Positions 1-7,479 of a DNA stretch of 19,890 nt are shown here, piece by piece. Within the stretch, counting starts at the first letter, position 1; each line of letters starts with the position of its first letter. The translations under genes were made by a program, and so were the position numbers. The stretch comes from Spirochaetaceae bacterium (GTDB taxonomy: Bacteria > Spirochaetota > Spirochaetia > Treponematales > Breznakiellaceae). A model generated the notes under the pieces. The model made no database searches, was not told where the DNA came from, and saw nothing but the letters and a program-made list of their open reading frames with translations. The stretch is taken from contig JAIRPU010000169.1 in the NCBI GenBank assembly GCA_031256815.1, positions 1-19,890 of the forward strand, read 5' to 3'.

Positions 1-429
1 ACTGCTGTAACGGCGGCGGTTGGCACAAGCGTAACGCTTGCTGCGGGAACCGGTTTAACTAAGAGCGGCTATTATTTTGCAGGCTGGAACACGGCGGTGG
101 ACGGCGGCGGCACAACTTATGCGGCAGGGGCAAGTTACACGCTTAATGCGACTGTTACGCTTTACGCTAAGTGGGACGCAGGCTTTGCGTTAATCTACGA
201 CGTTAATGGCGGGACGGGGACGCCTCCGGCAGCAGCAGGTTCACAGACGGCAACAAGCGTAACTATTGCGGCTGGAATGGGGCTTAACAAGGCTGATACG
301 AGTATGGACGGTTACACCCGTTATGTGCCTTTTGTTGGATGGAACACCAAGGCAGACGGAAGCGGCACAACTTATGCAGCAGGCGACACTTACGCGCTTA
401 GCGCTAATGTTACCCTCTACGCCCAATAT
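1..429 (+). repeat. Tandem InlB-type repeats, 255-nt period
   Basis: Two copies of an approximately 85-codon unit, the first truncated by the window edge and the second at about 175-429. They remain similar at the DNA level: ggcacaacttatgc occurs at 109 and again at 364. More units probably lie upstream. Confidence 0.75.
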
Positions 430-1314
430 GGGGGATATGCCGACCTTATGGTAACTTTCAACGTTAAAACTATTGGCTATGCGCTTTCTGAGATAACAAC
501 TCAGAATGTTACCGACACGTTTAACAGGGTAAGCACTCATATAAAGACGCAATCACCATCCAGCGTGAACCCTTCAGACGGACTGGGGCTTATAAAACTG
601 GGCGACTATGTAGAACTGCGCTCCCTTAACGTGGCCGAATACAACGGCAACGGCGGAGGTATAAACCTTAATACCAACTGGAATAACGGCACATTGCAGC
701 TTATGGTAGTGGCAATAAACCCCTACTACAACAAGAACGGCAATGGCACAAGCACGCCGCACCTCATCTTCCACTTCAAGAACTACGGGGGAAAAGCCCG
801 CATGGAAGCGACCGATACCAACCAGAACGGCTATGCAGGAAGCGAAATGCGGACATATCTTGTCAACAATTTCTGGCCCGCATTAAAGAACGCCGGAGTG
901 CCTGATGGTGTGGTATGGCCTGTAAGCCGCAGGCTGGCTAACAAAGGCGGCCGCGTAGCGACAGGGGAGGACATAATAGAAGACAAACTCTGGCTGCCCG
1001 GAATAAAAGAAATTATTGGAAATGACTCTAACAGTGGAGCCAATAATAATTACGAAACCGGCACTAACCAGGGGGTCTTTGGGTATTACAACAGCAAAGA
1101 GAAAAGGCGAAAACCCGGTGCTATTTGGGAGGGTAATTGGTGGACGGCGTCGCCCAGCGACGCGGACGGCGCAGAGGCTAAGCGCTTTGTTAGTATGTAT
1201 TTGAGAATTTTACCTGTTAATGATGGTAGGGGTACCTTACTGTATACGGATCAGAATCCAAGTAAAGATGCTACAACTAAATTGGGCGTTGTCCCCGCCT
1301 TCGCTGTCAAATAG
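1..1314 (+). CDS. Surface/secreted InlB-type repeat protein with DUF6273-like C-terminal module (5' end missing)
   Basis: The frame is open from base 1, so the N-terminus lies outside the window; GTG at 97 is an internal valine codon. Visible residues 1-143 are InlB B-repeat/Listeria-Bacteroides repeats, with the pattern FxGWNT...DGxGTTYAAGxxYxLxxxVTLYAxW seen twice 85 residues apart. The remaining ~295 residues form a globular module with YAGSEMRTYLVNNFWPAL, WPVSRR, LWLPGIKEI, WWTASPS and a terminal GVVPAFAVK. That order resembles DUF6273-like domains found at the ends of cell-surface proteins. Such proteins are normally exported and multicopy in treponemes and clostridia; no anchor is visible at this C-terminus. 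The last ~45 codons use more T-ending and A/T-rich codons than the GC-rich stretch before them. Role inferred as adhesion or environmental binding; no enzymatic motif seen. The family call is from memory of motifs. Confidence 0.75.
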   Translation, partial: TAVTAAVGTSVTLAAGTGLTKSGYYFAGWNTAVDGGGTTYAAGASYTLNATVTLYAKWDAGFALIYDVNGGTGTPPAAAGSQTATSVTIAAGMGLNKADTSMDGYTRYVPFVGWNTKADGSGTTYAAGDTYALSANVTLYAQYGGYADLMVTFNVKTIGYALSEITTQNVTDTFNRVSTHIKTQSPSSVNPSDGLGLIKLGDYVELRSLNVAEYNGNGGGINLNTNWNNGTLQLMVVAINPYYNKNGNGTSTPHLIFHFKNYGGKARMEATDTNQNGYAGSEMRTYLVNNFWPALKNAGVPDGVVWPVSRRLANKGGRVATGEDIIEDKLWLPGIKEIIGNDSNSGANNNYETGTNQGVFGYYNSKEKRRKPGAIWEGNWWTASPSDADGAEAKRFVSMYLRILPVNDGRGTLLYTDQNPSKDATTKLGVVPAFAVK

Positions 1315-1359
1315 CCTTCAGGCTGTTTGGCACGCGCTTCCTCTTCCTCCGCTTTATGC

Positions 1360-1371
1360 GGGGGGGGGGGG
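1360..1371 (+). repeat. Poly-G tract, 12 G
   Basis: Twelve consecutive G residues 46 nt after the stop of the surface protein. It may be a slippage-prone tract or a sequencing/assembly artefact. Confidence 0.6.
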
Positions 1372-1390
1372 CGCAAGTTTTCGTAAAAAA

Positions 1391-1419
1391 GCCCGGCCGC
1401 TTTGCGGCGGGCTTTTTTT
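1391..1419 (+). terminator. Rho-independent terminator after the repeat protein
   Basis: The stem is GCCC plus GCCGC (one bulged G), loop TTT, then GCGGC plus GGGC, followed by seven T. Six A precede the stem, so it could also act on minus-strand transcripts. Confidence 0.8.
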
Positions 1420-1456
1420 GCGGCGCGTGTGTGCCGGCGGCGGCATACACACACGC

Positions 1457-1635
1457 CCGCGCGAAGCGCGGCACTGTCGCAAGCGGCCGCCACCGGCAGC
1501 CCACGAAACCGCAATGCGGTTTCGCTGCCGACATCCACCGCGCCACGCCTGCGGCGTGGCGCGTGCAGCGCGCAGCCGCCTCCCGCGCCGCAACACGGCG
1601 CGGCACTTCTGCGGCCTTGCGCTTGCGCAAGGCCG
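1457..1635. repeat. Chain of five perfect GC-rich hairpins
   Basis: Arms and loops: CCGCGC/GAA (1457-1471); CGAAACCGC/AAT (within 1504-1524); GCGCCACGCC/TGC (1540-1562); CCGCGCCG/CAACA (1583-1603); CGGCCTTGCGC/TT (1612-1635). All are perfect and closely spaced, but the arm sequences differ, so this is not one repeated element. Confidence 0.75.
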
Positions 1636-1681
1636 GGGGGCCGGCAACAAAGCCGCGCAGCCGGCACAGCAATCCCACATC

Positions 1682-1716
1682 TGGACTTAAAACGCAAAAC
1701 AGGCTATAGTACGGCG
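1682..1716 (+). promoter_or_regulatory. Predicted sigma-70 promoter of gyrB, leaderless geometry
   Basis: -35 TGGACT (1682-1687), 17-bp spacer, -10 TATAGT (1705-1710), then 6 nt to the ATG at 1717. The expected start of transcription is the A of the ATG. No Shine-Dalgarno is present. Confidence 0.55.
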
Positions 1717-3639
1717 ATGGCAGAAAATTATTCGGCAGAGAATATACAGGTCTTAAAAGGACTGGAGGCGGTTAGAACGCGTCCGGGTATGTATATTGGA
1801 ACCACAGGAATTGAAGGGCTGCATCATCTTGTTTACGAAGTTGTAGATAACTCTGTAGACGAAGCGATGCAGGGGTTTTGTACAGAAATAACCGTAGTGC
1901 TTGAAGGCAACGATGTAGTGCGCGTAGAAGATAATGGACGCGGAATTCCTGTTGATATTCATCCGGAAGAAAAGGTGTCCGCGTTAGAGCTGGTAATGAC
2001 GCGCCTGCACGCCGGCGGAAAATTTGACAAAAAGTCTTACAAGGTATCCGGCGGTTTGCATGGCGTGGGGGTTTCTGTTGTAAACGCCCTTTCTGAATGG
2101 TGCGAAGCTTATATATACCGTGATGGCAAGATTCACTATCAACGTTACAAAACCGGCATTGCGGAAGGAACCACAAAAGAAACAGGCGAAACCAGCAGAC
2201 ATGGCACTACAATTCGCTGGAAGGCGGATACCAGTATCATGGAGTCCGGAACATATAATTTTGATACACTTTCAAACAGGCTGCGGGAACTTGCGTTTTT
2301 GAACAGGGGACTTAAAATAATAATTCGGGACGAACGCCTTTCTGTTCCAAAAGTTCATGAATTCAGCTTTGAAGGCGGAGTTAAAAGTTTTGTTGAGTAT
2401 CTTAATGCAGGAAAGACGACACTTTATTCTACCCCTGTTTATATTGAAGGCGAACGCGAAGACCCTGTACAGGGCAGCATAGGGATTGAATGTGCCATTC
2501 AACACAACGACGGTTTTAACGAAATAATGTATTCGTTTGTAAACGATATAAACACGCGCGAAGGCGGCACTCATCTTGTAGGTTTTAAAGGCGCATTGAC
2601 GCGTACGTTGAATGATTTTTTAAAAAAATCGAAATTTGTAAAAAAGTTTGACGAAGGATTTTCAGGCGATGATGTGCGCGAGGGGCTTACCGCAGTGCTT
2701 TCGGTTAAGGTGCCGGAACCCCAGTTTGAGGGGCAAACCAAGGGGAAACTTGGAAATTCAGAAGTGCGCGGCATTGTGGAACAGTTTGTAAGCGAACAGC
2801 TTGAGCTGTATTTTGACAGTCATCCTGAAGTTATAAATTCTATTTTGGAAAAATCTATTTTGGCGGCAAAAGCGCGCCTTGCCGCCCGTGCCGCAAGAGA
2901 CGCTACACGCCGTAAAAACGCGATGGATAGCGCCGGTCTGCCGGGCAAACTGGCCGATTGCAGCGATAAAGATCCGGCAAACTGCGAGCTTTTTATTGTA
3001 GAAGGCGACAGCGCCGGAGGTTCCGCAAAAATGGGACGCAATAGAAAATTTCAGGCGATTTTATCCCTGTGGGGCAAGATGCTTAATGTTGAAAAACAGC
3101 GTATAGAAAAAGTTATAACAAACGATAAACTACAGCCTATTATAGCGAGCATAGGCGCCGGCGCCGGTTCTGAATTTAACGCGGCAAAAACGCGGTATCA
3201 TAAAATTATTATTATGGCTGATGCCGATGTAGATGGTTCGCATATACGTACATTGCTTTTAACTTTTTTTTACCGATATATGAATGAGCTTATTGAACGC
3301 GGCTATATTTATCTTGCAATGCCGCCGCTTTACAAGATTTCTTTTGATAAAAAAACTTTTTATGCCTATGATGATTTTGAAAAAGACAAAATTTTAAATG
3401 AATCCGGGCGCGACCCCGAAAAGGTTAGCGTTACACGCTACAAGGGGCTGGGCGAGATGAATCCTGACCAGCTTTGGGAAACAACCATGGATCCTTCACG
3501 CCGGAATATAACTCAGATTCACATGGACGATGTTGTAGAAGCGGAGCGTATTTTTTCTACACTAATGGGAGAAAATGTAGCGCCGCGCCGTGAGTTCATA
3601 GAAGAAAATGCGCTTTTGGTAAGCAATTTGGACGTATAG
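1717..3639 (+). CDS. gyrB: DNA gyrase subunit B
   Basis: ATPase subunit of type IIA topoisomerase; with GyrA it introduces negative supercoils. The 640-aa product is full length for the short GyrB form. GHKL ATPase motifs: EVVDNSVDEA (41-50, catalytic Glu41, Asn45), EDNGRGIP (71-78), SGGLHGVGVSVVNALS (111-126). The transducer has GGTHLVGF (283-290). TOPRIM: EGDSAGGSAK (429-438) and DADVDGSHIR (502-511), giving the Mg ligands Glu429, Asp502 and Asp504. The C-terminal YKGLGEMNPDQLW (575-587) is typical. The frame stays open upstream to 1402, but that stretch is GC-rich hairpin DNA without homology; ATG 1717 gives the canonical AENYSAENIQVLKGLEAVR start. No gyrA, recF or dnaA is visible nearby. 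The 3' end meets a convergent gene with a 2-nt gap. Confidence 0.98.
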   Translation: MAENYSAENIQVLKGLEAVRTRPGMYIGTTGIEGLHHLVYEVVDNSVDEAMQGFCTEITVVLEGNDVVRVEDNGRGIPVDIHPEEKVSALELVMTRLHAGGKFDKKSYKVSGGLHGVGVSVVNALSEWCEAYIYRDGKIHYQRYKTGIAEGTTKETGETSRHGTTIRWKADTSIMESGTYNFDTLSNRLRELAFLNRGLKIIIRDERLSVPKVHEFSFEGGVKSFVEYLNAGKTTLYSTPVYIEGEREDPVQGSIGIECAIQHNDGFNEIMYSFVNDINTREGGTHLVGFKGALTRTLNDFLKKSKFVKKFDEGFSGDDVREGLTAVLSVKVPEPQFEGQTKGKLGNSEVRGIVEQFVSEQLELYFDSHPEVINSILEKSILAAKARLAARAARDATRRKNAMDSAGLPGKLADCSDKDPANCELFIVEGDSAGGSAKMGRNRKFQAILSLWGKMLNVEKQRIEKVITNDKLQPIIASIGAGAGSEFNAAKTRYHKIIIMADADVDGSHIRTLLLTFFYRYMNELIERGYIYLAMPPLYKISFDKKTFYAYDDFEKDKILNESGRDPEKVSVTRYKGLGEMNPDQLWETTMDPSRRNITQIHMDDVVEAERIFSTLMGENVAPRREFIEENALLVSNLDV

Positions 3640-3641
3640 AA

Positions 3642-4712
3642 TTACTTTATTTCGGCAATTTCGTTGAATAACGAAGAAGTCAATTTAAATACTTCGATTA
3701 AAACAGGGTCAAAATGAGTTTTTGCGCTGCCTATAATAACGCGCTCCGCAACTTCATGCTTAAGCGGCTCACGGTATGGGCGTTTTGATATAAGCCCGTC
3801 GTATACATCAAGAATTGCCATAATACGTCCGGCAAGAGGAATATCAAGCGCTTTTAGGCGCTGCGGATAGCCGGTGCCGTCCCATTTTTCGTGATGTGTT
3901 CCTGCAAAAATTTTTGCATAATACAAAAAAGGATTTTGCCTTGTTTGCTGTTCAATTTCTCTAATCGCCGATACGCCAAAAACGGTATGTTTTTTTATCA
4001 ACTCAAACTCTTCCATGGAAAGTTTGGCCGGCTTGTTAAGCAGAAAATCGCTGATTGCTATTTTTCCTACATCGTAAAGCTGCGCTGCCGGTATAAAATG
4101 TTCAAGATTAAATTTTGAAATTTCTTCTTTATAAACCGATTTTTCTATCATTTTATTTATAAAAATCTTTAAATATTTTTGGGTGCGCTCTATATGGCCT
4201 TTATTTACGCTGCTGCGGAATTCAATAAGCTTTGTTATTATAAGAAGCGTTGAGGGCTGCAATTCATCAATTATGCTTTTTTCGCTATTGGCCGAAAGCA
4301 ATTGATTATTTGCTTGCTTTAATTTAAGTGAAGATTCTCTTAACGCAAGATGATTTTCAATTCGTTTTAATAACAGCGGCGGCGAAAACGGCTTTGAGAC
4401 ATAATCTACCGCTCCAAGTGAAAGTCCTTCCAGTTCACTGCCGGGGTCATTTTTTGATGTAAGAAATATAACCGGAATATCACTGGTTTTAGGTTCGGAT
4501 TTGAGTTTTTTTATCGTTTCGTAACCGTTCATTTGCGGCATTTCAATATCAAGCAGAATAAGATCAGCCTGCTTGCTGGGTAAAAATTTAAATAATGCCG
4601 CAGCCGAATCAAAAGTCATTACTTCGTATCGGTCTCCAAGTATGCTTTTGCCTATTGTAAGGTTGACGGCGTTATCGTCTACCAAAACTATAACATATTT
4701 TTTATCCAACAC
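3642..4712 (-). CDS. Response regulator, REC + HD-GYP-type output with HD changed to YD
   Basis: REC domain at 5-122, with acidic pocket Asp12/Asp13, phospho-acceptor Asp55 (LILLDIEMPQMNGYE), Thr85 and Lys107. HD-GYP-like domain at about 150-350: GHIERT (172-177), QLYDVGKIAI (211-220), KHTVFG (241-246), GTHHEKWDGTGYP (271-283), LDVYDGL (301-307). HD-GYP domains hydrolyse cyclic di-GMP. Here the hallmark His-Asp is Tyr213-Asp214 (codon TAC), so one metal ligand is missing while the HH and GYP motifs remain; activity may be altered or lost. GGAGG (4716-4720) sits 3 nt from the GTG at 4712 and 6 nt from an in-frame TTG at 4709, which may be the real start. Probably the last gene of the signalling block, 100 nt after the CvpA gene and with a possible own promoter. 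No histidine kinase is nearby. Confidence 0.9.
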   Translation of the reverse strand: MLDKKYVIVLVDDNAVNLTIGKSILGDRYEVMTFDSAAALFKFLPSKQADLILLDIEMPQMNGYETIKKLKSEPKTSDIPVIFLTSKNDPGSELEGLSLGAVDYVSKPFSPPLLLKRIENHLALRESSLKLKQANNQLLSANSEKSIIDELQPSTLLIITKLIEFRSSVNKGHIERTQKYLKIFINKMIEKSVYKEEISKFNLEHFIPAAQLYDVGKIAISDFLLNKPAKLSMEEFELIKKHTVFGVSAIREIEQQTRQNPFLYYAKIFAGTHHEKWDGTGYPQRLKALDIPLAGRIMAILDVYDGLISKRPYREPLKHEVAERVIIGSAKTHFDPVLIEVFKLTSSLFNEIAEIK

Positions 4713-4747
4713 AATCCTCCAAATCAGGCAAATTATTCAAAACCCGG

Positions 4748-4776
4748 ACTATAAACCACCTGCCTGTATGCCACAA
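4748..4776 (-). promoter_or_regulatory. Possible promoter of the HD-GYP gene
   Basis: On the minus strand, TTGTGG (4776-4771), 17-bp spacer, TATAGT (4753-4748). It would give a conventional leader of about 30 nt ending in the GGAGG site. The -35 is weak. Confidence 0.35.
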
Positions 4777-4812
4777 TATAAGTTAACATAAAATTCATAA
4801 AACAAAAAGCTT

Positions 4813-5295
4813 TTACACAAAAATATTTTCAAAAAAGCCATAACCGCGCAATGTAAGCGGCATAAGTAACTTTGCTATAATGCTGCCGTTAAGGAAAAGT
4901 TCGCCGTTAAACAATGGCTGAATCCTGATTATGATAACTATAAAGGCAATTATTACAATGCCCTTTATAAAACCAAACAGTATGCCTAAAATCCTGTCAA
5001 GCGTAACCAGATTTGCCCGTTCTATAACTTCTTTCAACATTGCGCCAAAAATATTTATAAATAAAAACGCTATTAAAAATAAAATTAAAAACGCGATTGC
5101 CTCAGGTAAATAGCCTGTTTTATCCAGTCCAAACGTACGAATATAAGCGGCGCCTTCACGAAAAAACGCCACACTAAAAAAAATACCTCCCAAAAACCAT
5201 GCAATTCCTGTGATTTCCAGCGCAAAACCACGCAATGCGCTGTGAATAACAACAAGCGTAAACAGCACAAAGAAAACTATGTCTATTGCCGCCAC
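4813..5295 (-). CDS. CvpA-family integral membrane protein
   Basis: 160 aa, strongly hydrophobic, with four predicted membrane helices at about 3-19, 27-45, 63-87 and 102-124. The LDRILGILFGFIKGIV stretch (99-114) matches the conserved Leu-Asp-Arg...Gly...Gly signature of the CvpA (colicin V production) family, inner-membrane proteins linked to envelope maintenance whose biochemical role is not settled. The GTG start at 5295 has an upstream GGAGG with 4-nt spacing, inside the end of the preceding gene; the two genes overlap by 13 nt, so translation is probably coupled. Length is normal for the family. Family call fairly firm, function open. Confidence 0.8.
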   Translation of the reverse strand: MAAIDIVFFVLFTLVVIHSALRGFALEITGIAWFLGGIFFSVAFFREGAAYIRTFGLDKTGYLPEAIAFLILFLIAFLFINIFGAMLKEVIERANLVTLDRILGILFGFIKGIVIIAFIVIIIRIQPLFNGELFLNGSIIAKLLMPLTLRGYGFFENIFV

Positions 5296-6224
5296 AGCTC
5301 CTCCACTGCAAGCCTGCTGCGCAGCTGCGAAACTGTTAAAGGCGCGTTTTGCGATTCAGGCGGTACAGAGCGTAAATTTACCGCGGCAAACAGACGTATG
5401 GGTGCAGTTCCTTTTATATGGGGCAATGGGCGGAGTTCTTCTGTAATTAAATAATTTTTTACAAAGCGCCAGCTTTTAGCGGTAAGTACAATATCAACAA
5501 GGCTGCGCCATGCCGCTTCCCGCGCCTGAGCTGCAAGCAGCGCGGCTTCACCGGCAAAAAAATGCTTTCCGTTTATCTGCGATTGCAGCAAATACCCGCT
5601 GCTTATTCCGGCGAGCATTATAATACGCTTTTCGCCCCTAACCGCGCGGATTTTATTTATTTCTGATATTGCCGCCCGCGCCAAAAACGCCGCCCTTGCA
5701 GCGTTCAGCGCATCATGCGCGGGACTTTCCGAACTGCCCCAATAAAGCGCAACGGAAGCGTCAGAAAACATCTCTATAACGCCGTTTGTTTTTTTTGCGG
5801 CTTCATTGAATACATTAAAAAAATCATCACACATAACACGCACAGACTCTGCGCCGTCTTCTAATACATTTATCAAACCAATACGGGCTTCCAGTACAGT
5901 TAATCTGCATAAACCGTTTTTAGGGCCGGCTTCGTCTTTTACACTTTCCTGCCGCGGATTTTGCGCGCTAAATTCCGCTAATGGGGGAGGGCAGGGATTT
6001 TGTTTTGAATAAAATTCTGCGCCTGTTTCTGCCTGCTGATGTTCTTCAGTCTTCTTTTTATTTATTGCAAGCGCCGCCCCTATAATCACGATGAGTACAA
6101 GCAGCGATATGCCAAAAACAAAGGGATATAAAAGTTCAGGGTTTAGTTTAAAAAAATTAACCGCAATGGAGCCAAGTTCAAACGCGCCGTCTTTTGCAAG
6201 GCCAAACATATCAGAAAACGGCAT
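5283..6224 (-). CDS. Membrane-anchored degenerate class III adenylate/guanylate cyclase-like protein
   Basis: 313 aa. One membrane helix at 32-54 is followed by a linker rich in Pro, Gln and Glu (55-105), then a region (about 108-245) that lines up with a class III cyclase domain: TVLEARIGLI for the usual FADIxGFT, NGVIEMFSDASVALYWG for the DKFIGDxVMAxFG segment, DALNAARAAF for the DHA..A..AA helix, and GEAALLAAQAREAA for GDAVNLAARLE. The second metal Asp is kept (Asp155), but the first is Arg114, and the transition-state Asn and Arg are Leu229 and Gln233/Ala. It is therefore expected to be catalytically dead, perhaps a nucleotide sensor or scaffold. Start ATG 6224 has GGAG six to seven nt upstream. 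It overlaps the cNMP-receptor gene by 14 nt and the CvpA gene by 13 nt, so the three form a coupled operon. The cyclase relationship is inferred from pattern alignment. Confidence 0.65.
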   Translation of the reverse strand: MPFSDMFGLAKDGAFELGSIAVNFFKLNPELLYPFVFGISLLVLIVIIGAALAINKKKTEEHQQAETGAEFYSKQNPCPPPLAEFSAQNPRQESVKDEAGPKNGLCRLTVLEARIGLINVLEDGAESVRVMCDDFFNVFNEAAKKTNGVIEMFSDASVALYWGSSESPAHDALNAARAAFLARAAISEINKIRAVRGEKRIIMLAGISSGYLLQSQINGKHFFAGEAALLAAQAREAAWRSLVDIVLTAKSWRFVKNYLITEELRPLPHIKGTAPIRLFAAVNLRSVPPESQNAPLTVSQLRSRLAVEELWRQ

Positions 6225-7431
6225 TTACAACTCCGCGAGAAGTCTTTCTGTAAAATTCGCTTAGTTTTACAAGTTCCATTACGTCAGAAACAACAATTTT
6301 ATTATAGGAAATCGAAATCTTTTCGTTTGCCAGTACTTTCTTGCACACCGCTTTTGCGTCATGTTCCGGTATAGAGGCCATTTTTGTAAGTTCTTCCAGA
6401 CCAAAATTAAAAGTATAACTGGTTTTTGATTGAATTGAAATATTTGCCCTTTCAATATTAATTAAAAGACAGTCAAAACAGCGTCCAACCGGATCTTTTA
6501 TGGCGGCGCTTTCTATTTGCCTGTAACTAAACCAAATCCGTTCTGCCAAAAGCTGTGTAAGGCGTGTAATAACCTGCGGCTGTGTAGCGGAAAGCCCTTC
6601 AAAATTGCTTCTTTGCACTACCATAAGCACTGCGTTGTTGTAGGTTATGGCGTTTGCCGAACGGGGTTTTGATTCAAGAATCGCCATTTCTCCAAAAATA
6701 TCGCCGCTTTTTAACACGGCAAGCATAACTTCTTCTTCGTTAATTACCTTTGTAATTTTTACAGAACCGGACTGAATAATAAAAAGTTCGTCCCCGGATT
6801 CGCCTTCAACAAAAACAGGCATATCGTCTCCGTATTGACGGACAAAAGGAGCGTTCCCTGTTCTGTAGTTGGGCTTGTCGTATTGCTTAATTCCCTCTAA
6901 ATTCTGCCTTGCAATTTCTATATTTGAATCGTACGGATAACATTGAATAAAACGTTTATAGGCATAAGATGAAATTACATATCTTTTTTGTTTAAAATAA
7001 TATTGAGCGGAGGTAAAAAGAGCAACCGCGCTGGACGTTTCTCCTACTGAATTCAATGTTAAACTGGTGAGCTGTGAATTTAAAAACCGCATTCTGCGTG
7101 AAAATTGCTGGATTATTTTCATTGCTATTGGCGTGTTAAATTGAATTAATCCGTCAAATTGGGCGCGGTTTACAGCGATAAGAGTTACATCGGTCATTGC
7201 CTGCGCGGTTTCGATTTGACGCTTTTGGGCCATGCTGGAAACAATACCAAAAAAATCACCTGCGCTAAGTAATGAACTGTTCAATTCCTGTAATAATGTT
7301 TCCCCTTTTCTTGAAAGTTGAATATTACCACTCTGAACTATAAAAAAACGATCAGAATCACGATTGCCTTCAAGGATAACGTACATTCCTTTGCGATATG
7401 TAACAACAGATAACTGTGGACGTTCTACCAT
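6211..7431 (-). CDS. Tandem cyclic-nucleotide-binding receptor with C-terminal winged helix
   Basis: 406 aa in four parts: CNBD1 (about 7-115), a TPR-like helical linker (133-182: SAQYYFKQKRYVISSYAYKR), CNBD2 (about 200-298) and a Crp-type C-terminal DNA-binding-like region (about 340-390: FNFGLEELTKMASIPEHDAK). CNBD2 has an intact phosphate-binding cassette, GDIFGEMAILESKPRSAN, with Glu248 and Arg257, so it should bind cAMP or cGMP. CNBD1 has FGIVSSMAQKRQIETA instead and lacks both ligand residues. Cytoplasmic. It heads the minus-strand signalling operon and overlaps the cyclase-like gene by 14 nt. ATG 7431 has no Shine-Dalgarno but has a promoter placed for a leaderless mRNA. Similar double-CNBD proteins are found across treponemes. 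The direct target is unknown. Confidence 0.88.
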   Translation of the reverse strand: MVERPQLSVVTYRKGMYVILEGNRDSDRFFIVQSGNIQLSRKGETLLQELNSSLLSAGDFFGIVSSMAQKRQIETAQAMTDVTLIAVNRAQFDGLIQFNTPIAMKIIQQFSRRMRFLNSQLTSLTLNSVGETSSAVALFTSAQYYFKQKRYVISSYAYKRFIQCYPYDSNIEIARQNLEGIKQYDKPNYRTGNAPFVRQYGDDMPVFVEGESGDELFIIQSGSVKITKVINEEEVMLAVLKSGDIFGEMAILESKPRSANAITYNNAVLMVVQRSNFEGLSATQPQVITRLTQLLAERIWFSYRQIESAAIKDPVGRCFDCLLINIERANISIQSKTSYTFNFGLEELTKMASIPEHDAKAVCKKVLANEKISISYNKIVVSDVMELVKLSEFYRKTSRGVVNAVF

Positions 7432-7466
7432 ACAGTTGTTGTAACAAAAAAACGATTGACTGTCAA
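7432..7466 (-). promoter_or_regulatory. Promoter of the cNMP-receptor operon, leaderless geometry
   Basis: Minus strand: perfect -35 TTGACA (7466-7461), 17-bp spacer, -10 TACAAC (7443-7438), then 6 nt to the ATG at 7431. The -35 lies inside an odd palindrome, ATTGAC-T-GTCAAT (7455-7467), a possible operator. Confidence 0.6.
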
Positions 7467-7479
7467 TTAACTAAACAAT

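Larger units (their letters stand above)
1315..1716. other. GC-rich non-coding gap with chained hairpins
   Basis: No convincing gene. Open frames exist on both strands here only because the sequence is very GC-rich. It holds a 12-G run (1360-1371), a terminator (1391-1419), at least five further perfect short-loop palindromes (1457-1471, 1504-1524, 1540-1562, 1583-1603, 1612-1635) and the gyrB promoter at the right end. Confidence 0.7.

Noticed and set aside
1457..1635. CRISPR array or REP array
   Set aside because: No repeated unit or regular spacers; every palindrome has a different arm sequence.
1220..1709. Several open frames on both strands in the gap before gyrB
   Set aside because: High GC makes stops rare; low-complexity composition, no ribosome sites, and they cover palindromes and the end of the surface-protein gene.
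1402..1716. N-terminal extension of GyrB by 105 residues
   Set aside because: The extension is Arg/Ala/Pro-rich translation of GC-rich hairpin DNA, has no homology to GyrB, and the canonical N-terminus begins at ATG 1717 behind a plausible promoter.
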